From Pleurostoma richardsiae (Eukaryota > Ascomycota > Sordariomycetes > Calosphaeriales > Pleurostomataceae), in NCBI GenBank assembly GCA_030052745.1, contig JANBVO010000002.1, positions 1,488,001 through 1,552,000 of the forward strand: a stretch of DNA of 64,000 nt, read 5' to 3'. Position 1 is the stretch's first letter. Each line of letters starts with the position of its first letter. The notes under the pieces were generated by a model that ran no database searches, was not told the origin of the DNA, and saw nothing but the letters and a program-made list of their open reading frames with translations. Shown piece by piece: positions 1 to 12,106 of the stretch. The position numbers and the translations under genes were made by a program.

Positions 1-174
1 CATCGACCGGTATCCCTCTCTCTGATTGGTGGTAATCCGCCCCCTGTGTACAAAGTGGGGTCCATGCCCAAACAGGACGTGAACGCGACAGATTTACCTT
101 AAGGCGATTCGGCTCCCCTAAGAAGCTGCTCTCTCACACGAAGGAACCGCCACCCACAGCTTCGCGTGACGACA

Positions 175-1059
175 ATGGCCCTACCACGCTCGCTGCTGCA
201 GTACATCTGCAGCCTGGTGCTGCTTGCAGCCTGCTCGCAAGCCCTCAAGTTCGACCTCACGGCATATTCCCAGCATGAGAAGAAGCCCGAGCGATGCATA
301 CGGAACTTCGTCGCCAAGGACACCCTGGTGGTCGTGACGGCCACCCTCAGCGGCTACAAGGGCGATGGGATGCAGGTCAACTTGCACGTACGTTGTTTCT
401 GCTCATATCATGTGTTCCAAAGTGTAGCAGAGGACAGAGGCTTACTTCTTCTCTTTCCAACAGATTAAGGATGCCGCCGGGAACGAGTACGGCCGGCCCA
501 GGGATGTTGTCGGCGAGTCGCGGACAGTCTTCACCTCCTTTGCGGACTCTGCATTCGACGTCTGCTTCGAGAACATCCTCACTGGCTGTGAGTATACTCA
601 GCTTCCTTCGAACAGTCCACTGCGGCTCGCACACGGGAACCACCAGTTGTACTAACTGGTAACAGCCAAATACGTCGCCGAACCAACCCGCCACGTTGAG
701 CTAGACATCGACATCGGCGCGGATGCTAAGGACTGGTCGGCGATCCAGGCAACGGAGAAGCTCAAACCCGTCGAGACGGAGCTGCGACGGATCGAAGAGG
801 CCGTCGCCGAGGTCGTCGCCGAGATGGACTACCTCCGCGCCCGCGAGCAGAAGCTACGGGACACCAACGAGAGCACGAATACCCGCGTCAAGTGGTTTGG
901 CTTTGGCACCACATTCCTGCTTATTGGCCTGTGGGCGTGGCAGATCATGTACCTGAGGGCTTACTTCAGGTCAGTTGCTCCCTTACTCACGGATGCACGC
1001 TGGATATGGATCTACGGAATTCTTGCTAACCGTTAGGCAGATCCAAGCATCTTATTTGA
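175..1059 (+). CDS. ERV25: p24 family COPII cargo adaptor Erv25
   Basis: Four exons: 175-387, 464-587, 666-969 and 1041-1059, giving 219 residues. The joins are in frame with GT-AG ends, and intron 2 carries a clear CTAAC branch site. The protein starts with a signal peptide (about residues 1-23) followed by the lumenal GOLD segment with the ERCIRNF and KGDG blocks. A coiled coil follows ([14 protein letters not shown]), then one membrane helix, and a short cytosolic tail ending RSKHLI. Length and order match fungal Erv25. Family knowledge: p24 proteins form hetero-oligomers that cycle between ER and Golgi and load GPI-anchored cargo into COPII vesicles. The ATG at 175 is chosen because the signal peptide starts there. 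The last exon is only 19 bp and supplies the tail, so it is easily missed. Identity is secure. Confidence 0.95.
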
Positions 1060-1656
1060 TGAGCTCGCTGCGGCGGCTGTCGCTTTCAGGTCAGGGAGTT
1101 CAAGAGCTGTTTGGCGGGTGCGAGCAACGCGGTCAGTTAGGGATGGGCCGCAAGCACGCAGGATCCTTAGATGTGTACAATTACGGTGGATCAAAAAGCA
1201 TGAAGCAATGGACTGGATGACTCTATAATACAACACATTTCTCTGAATTGCCCTCTCAAAGTTGCTGCAGAATGTGCTAGTGAATTACTGTCCTATTTTC
1301 TTATTCTGACCTGCTTTGATCTGCTTGAGTGCCTATTAAGAGCCAGACCACAGGTAGCAAAGCTACGCCACGCTTGTGCTGCGTCCCCGTGGCCCTGGAC
1401 GCGAACCGGGGCGGGATCTTCTGGCACTAATTTTTCGGCCACGGCCCGGCAAGACACTGCAGCGGCGAACTCACAGTCGACATCGAACAGCGAACGGAAC
1501 CGAGATCTTTTGTCAGCAACATAGCATTTCAGCATCTTCAGGACAATTCATCTTGTATCATCTGTCGCCATCACCATAGCAGAATTTCGTCTACTATCGT
1601 CCAATTGAGCCGCACTCCATCATCAGCGCACCCATCCCCGACCTCCGTCCGCCACA
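1060..1656. other. intergenic, ERV25 3' region and SDH5 promoter
   Basis: Tandem genes on the same strand. The stretch holds the ERV25 3' UTR and the SDH5 promoter/leader. No further coding or RNA signal is seen. Confidence 0.6.
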
Positions 1657-2382
1657 ATGGCAAGCTTACAAAGAACCCTCCGCCCAGCCCGGCACCTCCT
1701 CCGCCTCGGCCGGCCCGCCAGCACAGCCCTCGCGCCCTTCCGGCGGCACCAGAGCTCCTCCTCCAGCGGGCCCATCGACCCCGCCTCGAGCGGCGAGCTC
1801 GAGGTCGGCGAGCTCGAGGGCGCAAAGTTCAAGATCGAGCCGCTCCGGCGCACCGGCGAGGACCCCGCGACCACCCGCGCGCGGCTGCTCTGTACGGGCT
1901 TCTGTCCCCCCCTTTCTCCCCTCTCCCTGCGGGATCATCATGGACTGACATTTTTCGATCCAACAGACCAGTCCCGCAAGCGCGGCACCCTCGAGTCCGA
2001 CCTCCTCCTCTCCACCTTCGCGGCGCAGCACCTCCCCTCCATGACCCCCGAGCAGCTGACGCAGTACGACCTGTTCCTCGACGAGAACGACTGGGACATC
2101 TACTACTGGGTGACGCAGGGCGACGCACCAGGCGCTGCGGCCCCCACCGCAAACAAGGACGACGTGCCGCTGCCGACGCCGCGGCCCGCCGGCGAGTGGG
2201 CCCAGACCGTCGGCACCTTCAAGCCCGCGTACCGCCCGGTCCCGGCCCGCTGGCGCGACAGCGAGATCCTGGCCCTGCTGCGGCGGCACGTGCGGGAGAG
2301 GAGCGCGAACGGCGTGCTGGACGGGGGCAAGAGCGCCGCGGGCAGCGGGGAGGGGATGGCGTTCATGCCGCCGCTGAAATGA
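1657..2382 (+). CDS. SDH5: succinate dehydrogenase assembly factor 2 (Sdh5/SDHAF2), mitochondrial
   Basis: Two exons, 1657-1891 and 1967-2382, encode 216 residues. The intron splits a codon to give [17 protein letters not shown], the start of the conserved core. The core continues through the family signature [14 protein letters not shown]. The first 35 residues are rich in Arg, Ser and Leu with no acidic residues, as expected of a mitochondrial presequence. Family knowledge: Sdh5 is a matrix protein needed for covalent attachment of FAD to Sdh1, and so for complex II assembly. The ATG at 1657 is in good context (CACAATGG). A proline-rich tail follows the core. The gene is convergent with the kinetochore gene downstream. 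Confidence 0.93.
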   Translation: MASLQRTLRPARHLLRLGRPASTALAPFRRHQSSSSSGPIDPASSGELEVGELEGAKFKIEPLRRTGEDPATTRARLLCTGFCPPLSPLSLRDHHGLTFFDPTDQSRKRGTLESDLLLSTFAAQHLPSMTPEQLTQYDLFLDENDWDIYYWVTQGDAPGAAAPTANKDDVPLPTPRPAGEWAQTVGTFKPAYRPVPARWRDSEILALLRRHVRERSANGVLDGGKSAAGSGEGMAFMPPLK

Positions 2383-2890
2383 AGGGGGGAAGGGCGTGGC
2401 TTGCGGAGGAGAACATAGAGTGCAGAGGTTGGCGGGTAGTACCGATGGCTGGCCGTGTACAACAGGAGCAGTAAGTTGGGCGGCGTTGTGCTGTATTTTT
2501 AAGAACGAGGACTTTCCAATAGAGAGCAGGGTCCGAAAGGTTCAGACACTTTCGTCGGGTATTGTCATGGAAGGCTCTCTCCGTCTCACTGCCAGACGGG
2601 GAGGGTTTATGTACAGCTGTGTATAGAAAGGGCAGCTCAGTCTCGATGCAGGGTTGTCCCCTTTTCCCCCGTCATGAACTCCAAGAATAGGCAAACGTAG
2701 CTATACCCCAATGCAGATGAAACCGGATACCCTCCCCTTTCCCGAGGACGCCACGAGATCAAGCCCTTCCCAGCCGTCGTTCCAATCGTCATATCGTAAA
2801 ACCACGGACGGCGTGCCCAGAAACACTGCTGCCGTGAGAACCGGTCCCGCACAAAGGAGAAGATGCAGTACAGAAACTGGAACACATGGA
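2383..2890. other. convergent intergenic region
   Basis: Lies between the stop codons of SDH5 (plus) and DSN1 (minus). It presumably contains both 3' UTRs. Nothing else is seen. Confidence 0.6.
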
Positions 2891-4471
2891 TCAGCCGCTC
2901 CCCTCGGGGAGTATCCTGCCTAGGCTCCTGAGGACTTCCATGATAGGGACATCTTTCGTTCCAACAGCGGCCTTCTCCTTCTCTTCTCGCTCCTTTAACC
3001 TGGTCGAGCTCAATGCTAGTATTTCATCTGCCTCTCTGCTTCCGGTAGCAACTCTCTGGTCCAGTTTATGGACACTGTCTGCAAAGTGATCCACCCTGAA
3101 CTCGAGCGAGGACTGCAAGGTATGAAGTCTCGAGCGCGTCTGTGACTTTAGGTGCGCGAAGGATGAGGATTCGCCCGTAAGTGATTGTAGTATCTTCGCC
3201 TCTTCCGCGTCGAGAAGCGTCTCGTCTGGTAATGGTGCTTGTTTCCAGTCTCCGTCGGGGTAGAGAGAGGGCATTGCTGGCGGCGGCGCCTCTAACGCTT
3301 CCCAGGTCTTCATTTCCTCTATTAACCTGCGATGATATCAGCAATGTACTCGTGCCCCAGGCGAGCATGCAAAACGAACCGTTTTATGCGTGTTTCCAGT
3401 TCTGATATCTTTTCCTCGTGTTCGATGTTCCTCGGGTTCGGCTTCATGACGACTGCCGCCTTAGCGGCCGGGGCACTGGGCTCATCTTCCCTGGCAAACC
3501 AGTCCGAGAATTCTGACTTTGAAGCAAAGTCTTTGAGTAACTGGTCTTGTATCGCACGCGCTATGATCAGTAGTAAGCATACAGGTAAAAGTCTCCAGAG
3601 CAGGACGGGAACACATACCTCCCAGGATCGCATTAGAATTCAAAGAACCCAAAGGGGGCTTCTCCGAGAGCGCCCGCTCACCGCACCAAGTCAGCAGCTG
3701 CTTCATCCTCCTCGGCTCGCTGAGCCCGTCAGCCGCGATGTGCTTGTAGAACTCGGCCGGATCGACTTCTCGGTGCGGTATCGCGTTGTGGCCGTTTTCG
3801 ATCAGTGAGCTGGCCCTCCTGCCGCGCATTCCCAGGCTGCTCCTCCGTGAGCCTCCGGCTTTCTTCCTGAACTCCTTATTTCGATTCATTATTGGCGTGT
3901 CGCTGAACGGCAGTGCGATTTTCTGGGCGCTCGGGCTCTCCTCCCGCCGCGAATCGCCCGTCCCAGCTGGCGTGCCGCCAACCACGTCCATTGAATCGTC
4001 ATCTGCCGCGCCGTTCGTAGCGGGGGGGTTTCCATCCTGCTCCCCCTTCTCCATAGAAGAACGCGTCCGCCGCCGTGTCGTTCTCGTCTTGGCAACCACT
4101 AACCCCTCATCCTGCGCAGGCGCGGGTGTCGTGCTGGGTTTCCGCCTGTGAGACCGTTTCGATGTTGCAGCGGGCGCCGCTTGGGGCTGCTCGGGTTCTG
4201 GTGATAATGCGCGCTTCTTGGACGCGCTCGCTTTAGATCTCCCCGCCGCCTTCTTCGCCGGCGCTGATGCGGGCTGTTCTGGTTCTGGCTCGGGCTGTGT
4301 CGTCTTCTGCCTCTTAGAGCCGCGCGAGAAGACAAAGTCGCCATCCTGCTCGTCGTACACCGAAGCAGCTGCGGGCCCGCCGTTAGCTCTCCCCGTCTCG
4401 TCGCAACCACGGGGCGCAGGCGACTCACCCGCGAGGCGCTTGCTCTTCCGGCGCTCGGGCTGGTTTGTCAT
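2891..4471 (-). CDS. DSN1: kinetochore protein Mis13/Dsn1 (Mis12-Mtw1 complex)
   Basis: Three exons on the minus strand: 4471-3619, 3560-3380 and 3326-2891, giving 489 residues. Splicing restores [15 protein letters not shown] and [17 protein letters not shown]. The second intron is 53 bp with a weak donor (GTTCGT). The N-terminal third is low-complexity and basic, with a long Ala/Pro/Glu tract. Around residues 210-235 lies a basic serine cluster, [15 protein letters not shown], matching the Aurora-B-regulated RRxS region known from Dsn1 proteins. The conserved Mis13 core and coiled coil follow, including the SEFSDWF motif. Family knowledge: Dsn1 is a subunit of the four-protein Mis12/Mtw1 complex that links inner and outer kinetochore. 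The start is the second in-frame Met ([13 protein letters not shown]), with one at 4516 as an alternative. An ACGCGT element lies about 180 bp upstream. Confidence 0.9.
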
Positions 4472-5778
4472 GCTCAAAACTTGCAATGGCTGGCGTGTCT
4501 TCACGAGGGTCGTCATGGATGGCGAGGTTGGTCGGTCGGTCCTGGCGCGCAGGCGTGTTCGGGGGAATGTGCGATGCTGCCGTGGTGGGCGCGTGTCCTA
4601 GCCGAGTTTTGAGGCGGGCACCCCTCAACTGCCCTCACCGGACGGGCCAGACGCGTTAATTTGCCGGATATACGCGAGAGCAATTGATGCCGGTGCCGCT
4701 CGAGGCCGAATGCGCCTTTCTGCGTGTCTCGTCACGATGCCGTCGGGCTGCCGTCGGAGTCGGTAGGGATATTTTGACGCTGCAGAGGGTTGATCGCGAG
4801 GTGGGCACTGTCCGTCCCGATTGTTGTTTACACATTTGCCCGGGCGACGCTAGTCCCGAACAGGAAGCGCTGGTGTCAGGAACAAACACCGCCAATGCAC
4901 CTTCGTAATAAGCAAAGTGCATACATAGCACGCGGATGCTCCGCATCGCAGAGCCTCACACCTTAGATACGCCTCTTAATGTCTCCTTGAGGATCTAGAC
5001 GTAATAATAAGATACTATCTTACCTACAATAGGTCTTAGGTACCTCCGTATATATAGGCATATGCATCTTATCAGCCCAGCTCTGCGACAGAGAGGCTGG
5101 AATGTCGGGGCGACGGAGGCGTCATCATCAAACTGAAGAACTACCAGACACGCAAGTTGCGAACCATTTCGATGATTTTTACTTATTTGTATTCGTTGTG
5201 TATAGTAGCTTTATGTTGCTTGGTCGCTACTTACATTAACTTATAGACTCGTGCGAAATTGAGACAAAATTCGCAGAGGAAGATGTGTCCATCCGTTGAT
5301 GGCGCTCCGGCCCCAACGCCGTCCACCGCATCAAAAGGCAGCAGTCCTGACTCCCACCCCATCCCAACTCCTCTTTTAATGTATGCCCTTTACCAGAGAA
5401 AAACAGATACTTACAAGGCGAGGCAAAATCCGGTAAAGGCTGCCGTAAAGGATCGCCTTGCCGTGATCGTGGCCCTTTCCCTCCCGAAAGACTGTTCTGC
5501 GTTACTGTACAGCCATCCGCGACCACCACAAAGACGGGGGATCTCCGCGTAAGAGATAATGTTGTTACACATGCCAGAAGCGCAAGCCGAGACCATGCTC
5601 GCACAAGCTCCTGCGACGTTCATGCTCGTGGTATGACGACGTCGCTGTCTGCGGCTGCAAGAGCAGACACGTTGGAGGCCCCTAGTGACCCCAAGCCAAC
5701 CCGTACCCTAAAGAAATGCCCACGTTTTCGTTGCCGACCCATCGTATGACTCATCAACTCATGCAGCAAATGCGAAGT
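4472..5778. other. intergenic, DSN1 promoter and atf1 3' side
   Basis: About 1.3 kb between two minus-strand genes. It holds an ACGCGT at 4651-4656 near the DSN1 start. An AT-rich island at about 4960-5250 contains TATA-like and polyA-like runs and one AGGTACCT palindrome at 5038-5045. Small ORFs at 5236-5604 lack coding character. Confidence 0.55.
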
Positions 5779-7525
5779 CTATGAGAAGCGACGTTGACCT
5801 TGGCCAGCCATGATCTGCTGGTTGGGCATGGGTGCAGCCATGCCGTACGGGTTCATCTGCGGGTTGAAGGGCTCCATGCCTCCCTGCATGAAGGCGCTGT
5901 GGAGGCCTTGCTGCTGCGTCACGGGACAGTCCTTGTGAGCGAGCAGCAATGTCTTCAAGTTGACGACCTCCTCCCGAAGCTGGGAGATCTGTGCCGTCAG
6001 GGCATCATTCTCAGAGCTGAACATCTCAACCTTGGACTGGAGGTTAGCCAGCCACTGCTTCTTCCTTTGACGGCACTTCAGGGCCGCGACCCTAATTAAT
6101 TGTCAGCAACCATGTAGACAAGAATAGTAGAGGGGTGATCGTACCTGTTCCGCTCGAGGAAGTTCTTGCGCTTCTCTTCATCGGTCATCTTCGACTTTGT
6201 ACCGTCTCCGTTTGTCTTCTGATCTTCATCTGAATGCTCACCATCAGAGCTGTCGTTAACAGAGGCAGCGACACCTCCGTTGGTCTTGGCCTTCTTGTTC
6301 GCCGGGCCCTTGTGCGCGTTGCTGTCATCAGCCTTCCGCCGGCCGTTCGTGGTGGCGGCCCCGGCGCCAGAGTTGCGCTTGCCCTTGCCGCGGGTCGCTG
6401 GCTTGGCCTGCTCGCTCTCATCCGACATTGCGCTTCCGACCTCACTGACACCCCGGATGGAACCGCTGCCAACAGAGGCGTTACCATTCACAGTGGCCAT
6501 CTGAGGAGATGTGCTAGGCTGCTGAGGGGGCATCGGGACAGGCTGGGCGTGAACGGGGACTTGGGGCTGTGGCACGACTGGGTACTGGCCTGCTGGGGGA
6601 GCACCGTTCCTGCCCTGTGCCAGCATGAACAATCCGTTGGCCGCGTCGTTATCGTGGTTGTCGAAAGGACCTGTTGGCTTGGCGTCGGGCTTCACTGGCG
6701 CGACGCCGTTGGGCATCTCCTGGGGTTGCGAGGTAATAGACGGCGCGAGAGGAGCCTGCGACTGCGCTTCGCGCTTAGCAGCAGCAGCACTCAGAGCGGT
6801 GCGATGAAAGTCGATGGTGCTGGGAGTGGCGCCACCACTTGCGAGTTGGGCGAAGAGAGCCTGGGAGTTGGGGCTGGGCGCCGGGAACATGGAACCGCTC
6901 CCGCCAGGAGTCAGTCCGGTTCTGAGCGACGACTCGTTTGGCGTCGGGAAACCGCCGCGCAGGTGATGTGCGTCGCTGAAATAATCATTCGCGGGACCCG
7001 ACAGCATGGCCGGGCTGAGAGGACCGGTGCGAAGAGAACCTCCGCCCCAGTTAAAGGGAGTCGCGCCGCTACCGGGAAGGAGTGATGACGGCGAGGTGAG
7101 GGCGGCGACCGAGGGCAGTTTGGTGCCACCGGGTGTCTCAGGAGGAGCACTCCCGAAGGACTGCTCAAAGGGATTGGGCTCCAGACTCAACGAACCGGCT
7201 AGCGGGCCGCCGGCGAAGTAGTCGGGAGTGTTTGCGCCTTGCTGTTGCTGTTGCTGTTGCTGTTGCTGACCAGGTCGAGGTGGAGGAGCGAGGGGTTTGG
7301 CCGCCTCGGCATTAGATGCAGGGTCGGCCTTGAGGTCGGGTTGCTTGGGGTCGGACTGCGCAGCGTCTAGGAGAGACAGGTGATGTCGGCGATCGTGTGC
7401 GACGATGATGGAAGGAAGGGGCAGCTGGGGGTGCAGGGGGGACGCTTACCTGAACGAGAAGGGGATGCTTTGTTGTTTGGTTGCTTGGGGGACTTAGACT
7501 CGCCTCTGCCCTCGACAGCTGGCAT
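5779..7525 (-). CDS. atf1: stress-activated bZIP transcription factor Atf1/AtfA (ATF/CREB family)
   Basis: Three exons: 7525-7450, 7366-6145 and 6091-5779, giving 536 residues. The last intron (53 bp) sits inside the basic region and its removal restores ERNRVAALKCRQRKKQW. The basic region covers about residues 420-445, and a leucine zipper (about 446-480) follows. The long N-terminal part carries the Aft1-type osmotic and recombination-associated blocks (LPSVAALTSPSSLLPG, TPFNWGGGSLRTGPLSPAML). A polyglutamine run of 11 encoded by mixed CAA/CAG lies at about 7240-7272. Family knowledge: the protein is the nuclear target of the Sty1/Hog1 MAP kinase and binds TGACGT elements in stress, spore and virulence genes. 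The start MPAVEGRGESKSPKQ is separated from the main exon by an 83 bp intron. A 4.6 kb gene-free upstream region suggests complex control. Confidence 0.94.
7240..7272 (-). repeat. CAA/CAG microsatellite encoding polyQ in atf1
   Basis: An alternating CAACAG hexamer array inside atf1 exon 2 encodes about 11 glutamines. It is in frame and therefore length-variable without breaking the protein. Confidence 0.85.
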
Positions 7526-10500
7526 TGTGACGACAACCCGACGATGATGTATTGCAATTGTGCGTCCCGTCTCACTCGGCAGCGACGCCTCTTGTGGGGA
7601 AAGTTTGGGGGGTAAGGGATTGGGAAGCTTAAAAAAGAGGAATGAGGTCAGAGGAGTACGAAAGCGGCTGTTGCAACGCTATGGCAGGCGCCTGTGGTGC
7701 GCGAGTCGACAGGCACTCGGGTTGTGGTTGATATCGCAGTGCGTGCGGTATGCCGATATGTGCGTGGTGTGAATTGAAGGTTGGGAAAAGACGTCAGAGA
7801 TGGGACTGTCTTGGGGGATATGACGCAGGAGGGCAGCAGAGAATAAAAAGAAGGCGCTGGTCTGAAAAAATATGGCGGCGCTCCAACAAGGGGGGGGGGG
7901 GGGGCCACCGCGGGCGCACACACCAAGACACCCACTCCAGGATTGGTGACTGGCACACCGGCCACCGGCCGGGGACACCAAAAAGGTAAAAAATGGATTG
8001 GCGAGCCGCGATGCAAGGATGCGCGCGAGCGAGTCGATGGATGGATGGTTGATCCGTGACTTCATCGAGGTATATCCCGTACTTACTTACATCTGCGATA
8101 TCAGCCAGGAGGCTCAACACCTCGACGGGAGAGCCTGGCAGCCTGGTTTGGCATGTTCGGAGCAGGTCAGGTACAAAACTCATCGCTGTAACTACCTGCC
8201 GCCTGCTCCTCGCTCGCCCATCCAGTTTTGCCAGTCCGCCTCTCCTCCTTGTTGATACATCGGCGCTCTTCGATTTCAAAGCACCCGCAAGTACTTCCTC
8301 TACTTGGGCCCCCCGTCGCCTCCTATCCCCGACACTGTACCGTCCTGTTCCCTCCGGTCCAGATCATGCCCTCCATCACGCGTCTCTTCCGACGACTTCA
8401 CGGTCTCTTACTGGCTGCTGGCCGGCCCCGTTTCTCAAGTCCTGGTACCTTCACCGCGATAGTGCGCCTGCAGGCACGTACCTAAGGTACGTAACGGTCG
8501 TAGGAGAGCCGAGCGAGCAGACCGTGTCAGTCCACATCTCCACTTTCTTCTCACTTCCCCGTCTGTTAGGATCCGGCGCGAGGCCAGATACGGTGTACTA
8601 GTACATCCATGCAACCTACCCAAACCGGTCAAGGTACCTGCACAGTATGCAGAGCCTCTCGCTGCACATGGCTAAGGAACAGAGTACCTTTGCGTGTCCT
8701 TGGAATGGCCCAGAGGAATTCGTGACTCGAGCGGCTTTCATTCAGAGTTCCCGGTTGGGATCTCGATCACAAACGTCCACGATCAGCGAATCGAGCTCCA
8801 AGCTTCCTTCTTTGTCGACGGCCCCCCGACCCACGTTCACAGGACGGAAAGCCACCGGGTGCACTCCGTTACAGTGCAAATCAAGGCGATGCTGCCAAGA
8901 GCCGTGACAGCGTCTGCAAGCTTCATTCTTTCTGCAAGCCTTCCGCCGCCAGAGCACCAAGGCGAGACAATAACGCCGTTAGCGCGAAAAATGCGTCGAG
9001 TTGCATCCGCCAGGCAAGTCGGCAAAAAAAAAAACCGTTCGTTTCCCTAAGGCAGGATGGAGATGGAGACGACCACTGAGCGTGAAGAGGCGAGACGGTA
9101 GACGGGCGAAGGACTGGACAAACAAAAGTGATCTTGTCCTTGGACGAATGAGAGGCCCCCAATTTTGCCAATAAATAGCCCCACTTACCTACCTACCCTG
9201 CCAGCCAGCCGGCTGCCAGCTTACCAAGCGTTTCTCGTTTTCTCCTCCTACGGAACCCCCTGCCCCCTTTTCCGAGAGATTGCGTCAGATACTAAAAGAA
9301 CCGGGGGGAGAAGACGAAGACGAGCCCATTCACACCGTTTCTTTCTTTCTGGCCGTCCTTGTCGGTCGATCTCCAGTTTCTTGTTTCTGGTTTGCGAGCT
9401 CGTGCCTTGCAGCGCCTGAGAGGCTGCTCAGCTCCAGCCGCGGCTGGTTCCCCAAGGTGAAGAAGGTGAGGATCTTGTCTTGGAGCAGGCCGAAGAAGCC
9501 CCAGGCGGGTTCCATCTCAGCATGTGCAACACGGTCGCACCTCATGACGGGTTAGAGAAGTGAGACAGCACGCAGGGGGGCAGAATGCCGGGCGGGCGAT
9601 AATTGCCCATTACGTCACCATTAGACTGACGTTGCTCACCCGGCACATTTAGCCCTTGGGCCATTTCCAGTGGCCGCGTCGCGTATCAAACCGCCCATCT
9701 CCCCCCTTAAACTTCTGCTAACCGCGAAAGCTGGCACCTCTTCCTGCAGAGGGCCACAGATGGCGGAGGGCTTGCATATCGTTTGGCTCCCGGCAGAGCA
9801 GCCGAGCGCCGACTACAACATCGCAAAAGCAAAGTCAAAGACCTTGGCGGCCCAGTGCCGGGAAAAGTCAATACGTTGACGCTAGATTGGCGATCTCGTG
9901 GTGATGGGGGGCGCCCAGGCCGCTGCACTGTGTCGGTACTTGTACCCGCGGTCCTACGCCAGGTGGAAACTATGACGCAAGCCGCATTCTCCGTCCACTC
10001 CCTCCAACCAAAGCGCGACGCAAGCTCCCGCACCGGGCGGTCGACAGTCGAGCCAGCGTTTTCTGCATTGGTTTGCATCAGCCAGAACGGAACGCCACCT
10101 GGCAAGCCAACACGCGCTCTCTGGGCAAAAGCCTGGCTTTCCTCCTGCAGAGCCCGGCCACACTGTTACACAAGCTCCTGCGACCGTCCAGTTTGGTCCT
10201 CCACTCACTCCATTTGCAGCTGAAGGTGCAGTCCTTTCTACTGTAGTACACTACCGATCGTATTGTACCCATACACGCACTTACCAGGAGACTGGATCGA
10301 TAAATGCTCATCAATGGTCCTCTAGCTACCCAGGCTAAGGTGCCGCCGCGGGACGATCATCGCGATAATGCGCATCTCGCTTCCGCAAGGGATGGCACCG
10401 TGGAGGTGACACCAAAGAGGGATGTCCGTAAACAATATGTCATCGTCCCGCGGAGCCGGGCATCTCTCAGACAAGCCGGCGTCCGCCCCCACCATTGCTC

Positions 10501-12106
10501 CCGTCTCGGCGGAGATGGCTACCTATCCGGCGCGGAGTCTGAGAGCGGGAAACGAGTACTGTACAGATGCCCTTTACTGGCATGGCCTAGCGATCAGCGA
10601 CCGTCCTTCATCGAGTTCACATTTTGCGTCATACCATTCTAAATTTAGTGTAAATTGCACTGATTGTAGCGACTCCGGTCCCAGGTGCCGAACAGTAGGG
10701 GCCGAACGCCGGTCCGGGCCTCCGTATCGGATTCGGTGCGCAAGGTCACAGATGCCGGGATGACCCTCCTGGAAGTGCAAAGGCTGCGGCCGTGTCACTT
10801 CGAGACTTGTTTTCTCAGGGTTCATGCTTCCGAGTATCCAGGATTTTACTGATTCCTATTCTGCGCAGGAAGTCATTAAAGGTCTCCCGTTGCTACGGTA
10901 CGGCAATGCGTCGCAACAGCCCCGACCGCAGCGGTTCAAGTTCCCTGATATCGCAGCCGTGACTGGAGGCTTCAAAGGCCGTCAAAACCTGCAAATCAGG
11001 CTCATAGGAAGCTCATCGGTCGTGGCGCATGAATATGGAAAAGGTCTTCATCTCGCAGGAGCGCCGCGTTGTCCGTATGTGCGCCTCCGAAAAGTCAACA
11101 CCGAACAGCGACACGGGGCCCATTGTCACTTGAACTGCCTCCGTGGCGTTACTAGTGGTATTCTTGACGAGAAGCAGCAGGCGGAATAAAACTTTAGAGA
11201 GAATCGTGCCGATAGGCTCTTGGCCATGTTTGTCGCCCCTAAGCATCTCTAGGTGCAGCCCGCTTCATCAGCTCCTCTCCTGACTTCGGAGGATGCTCGC
11301 CTTTGTGGTGGCCCCGGAGCGGCTGTGCTTTGTATTAGTCTTTCATGGAATCTGAAGGATACGCCTTCCAGGTCAGCTAGATTTTCAATACCAGGAATGT
11401 CTTCCTCTCCGCCTAACTTGCCGGTCAGCCTCTGCTAAGAAGAGCAGCCAGGTATAGGCGACTCTTCAGCTGGTTAGACCGCCCGTTTTCCCGAACCTAC
11501 TCTTCAGCGTGTCCCTGAAATCTAGGGTTCGAGGCGGAAGAGGGAGTACTGCGGCTGTAACATCTGTCAAAATGCATGGCTCAGCGTGAGGGGAGGTGTA
11601 GCTTGTCGTTCAGAGACCGAAAGCTCACTCAAGAAGACGTTTTAACTACCTCATGTCGCTAGACAACCGTGATAATTGGTAATCGAGACTACTGTAAAAG
11701 GCATGCAAATATGTCGCCCACGTTGAAGCGATTGAGTATCGTCATGCAGACGTGAGTTCGACAGCCTTAGTTCTTGTTTCACACCCTCCTGCTGTGTATC
11801 TAAGCCTGCGGTAGCAACAAGGTAGGATACAAGGCAGACAGACCCGTGCAGGAACTTTAGATGTGATAAGAATGTTGGCTTCTTTTGACCTGGCCTTCAT
11901 GCACATCAGGAAGGCAGCATTCATATTCAAAGGGATAGCGCCCGGCCATGTCAAGAACATCCCAAAACTATTACCGGTAGCTTACCTGAGCCCGTGATAT
12001 AACCAAGACAACGGCAAGGAGGCCCAAAAGGTCTAAGTATTGGAAGAAATACAATTGGGAAATAGTTGCGCAAAGGCTTTTAAAGCAAAAAGATAAGCAA
12101 AAAATT
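7526..12106. other. 4.6 kb gene-poor region upstream of atf1
   Basis: No ORF here has family resemblance or sustained coding character. Visible elements: a run of 15 G at 7890-7904; a near-palindrome around CGTACCTAAGGTACG at 8479-8493; AGGTACCT at 8632-8639; two CRE-like half sites (TTACGTCA at 9610-9617 and TGACGTT at 9627-9633); and pyrimidine-rich promoter-like tracts near 9300. It is probably the atf1 regulatory region plus the 3' side of the tRNA gene. Degenerate transposon DNA in 10.2-12.0 kb cannot be excluded. Confidence 0.5.
12099..12104 (-). terminator. RNA polymerase III terminator of tRNA-Ala
   Basis: Six consecutive T on the minus strand, two bases after the discriminator base of the tRNA gene. 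Confidence 0.8.

Noticed and set aside
1605-2474. 289-codon ORF overlapping SDH5 in another frame
   Set aside because: Pro/Arg/Ala shadow of SDH5; it ignores the intron and has no family features.
3301-3340. An 8-bp intron (GTTAATAG) in DSN1 that would also restore frame
   Set aside because: Far below the minimum spliceable length; a 53-bp GT-AG intron (3327-3379) restores the same frame with a branch-like CTGAT.
6234-7085. 283-codon ORF antisense to atf1
   Set aside because: A shadow frame of the GC-rich atf1 exon 2; the protein is compositionally biased.
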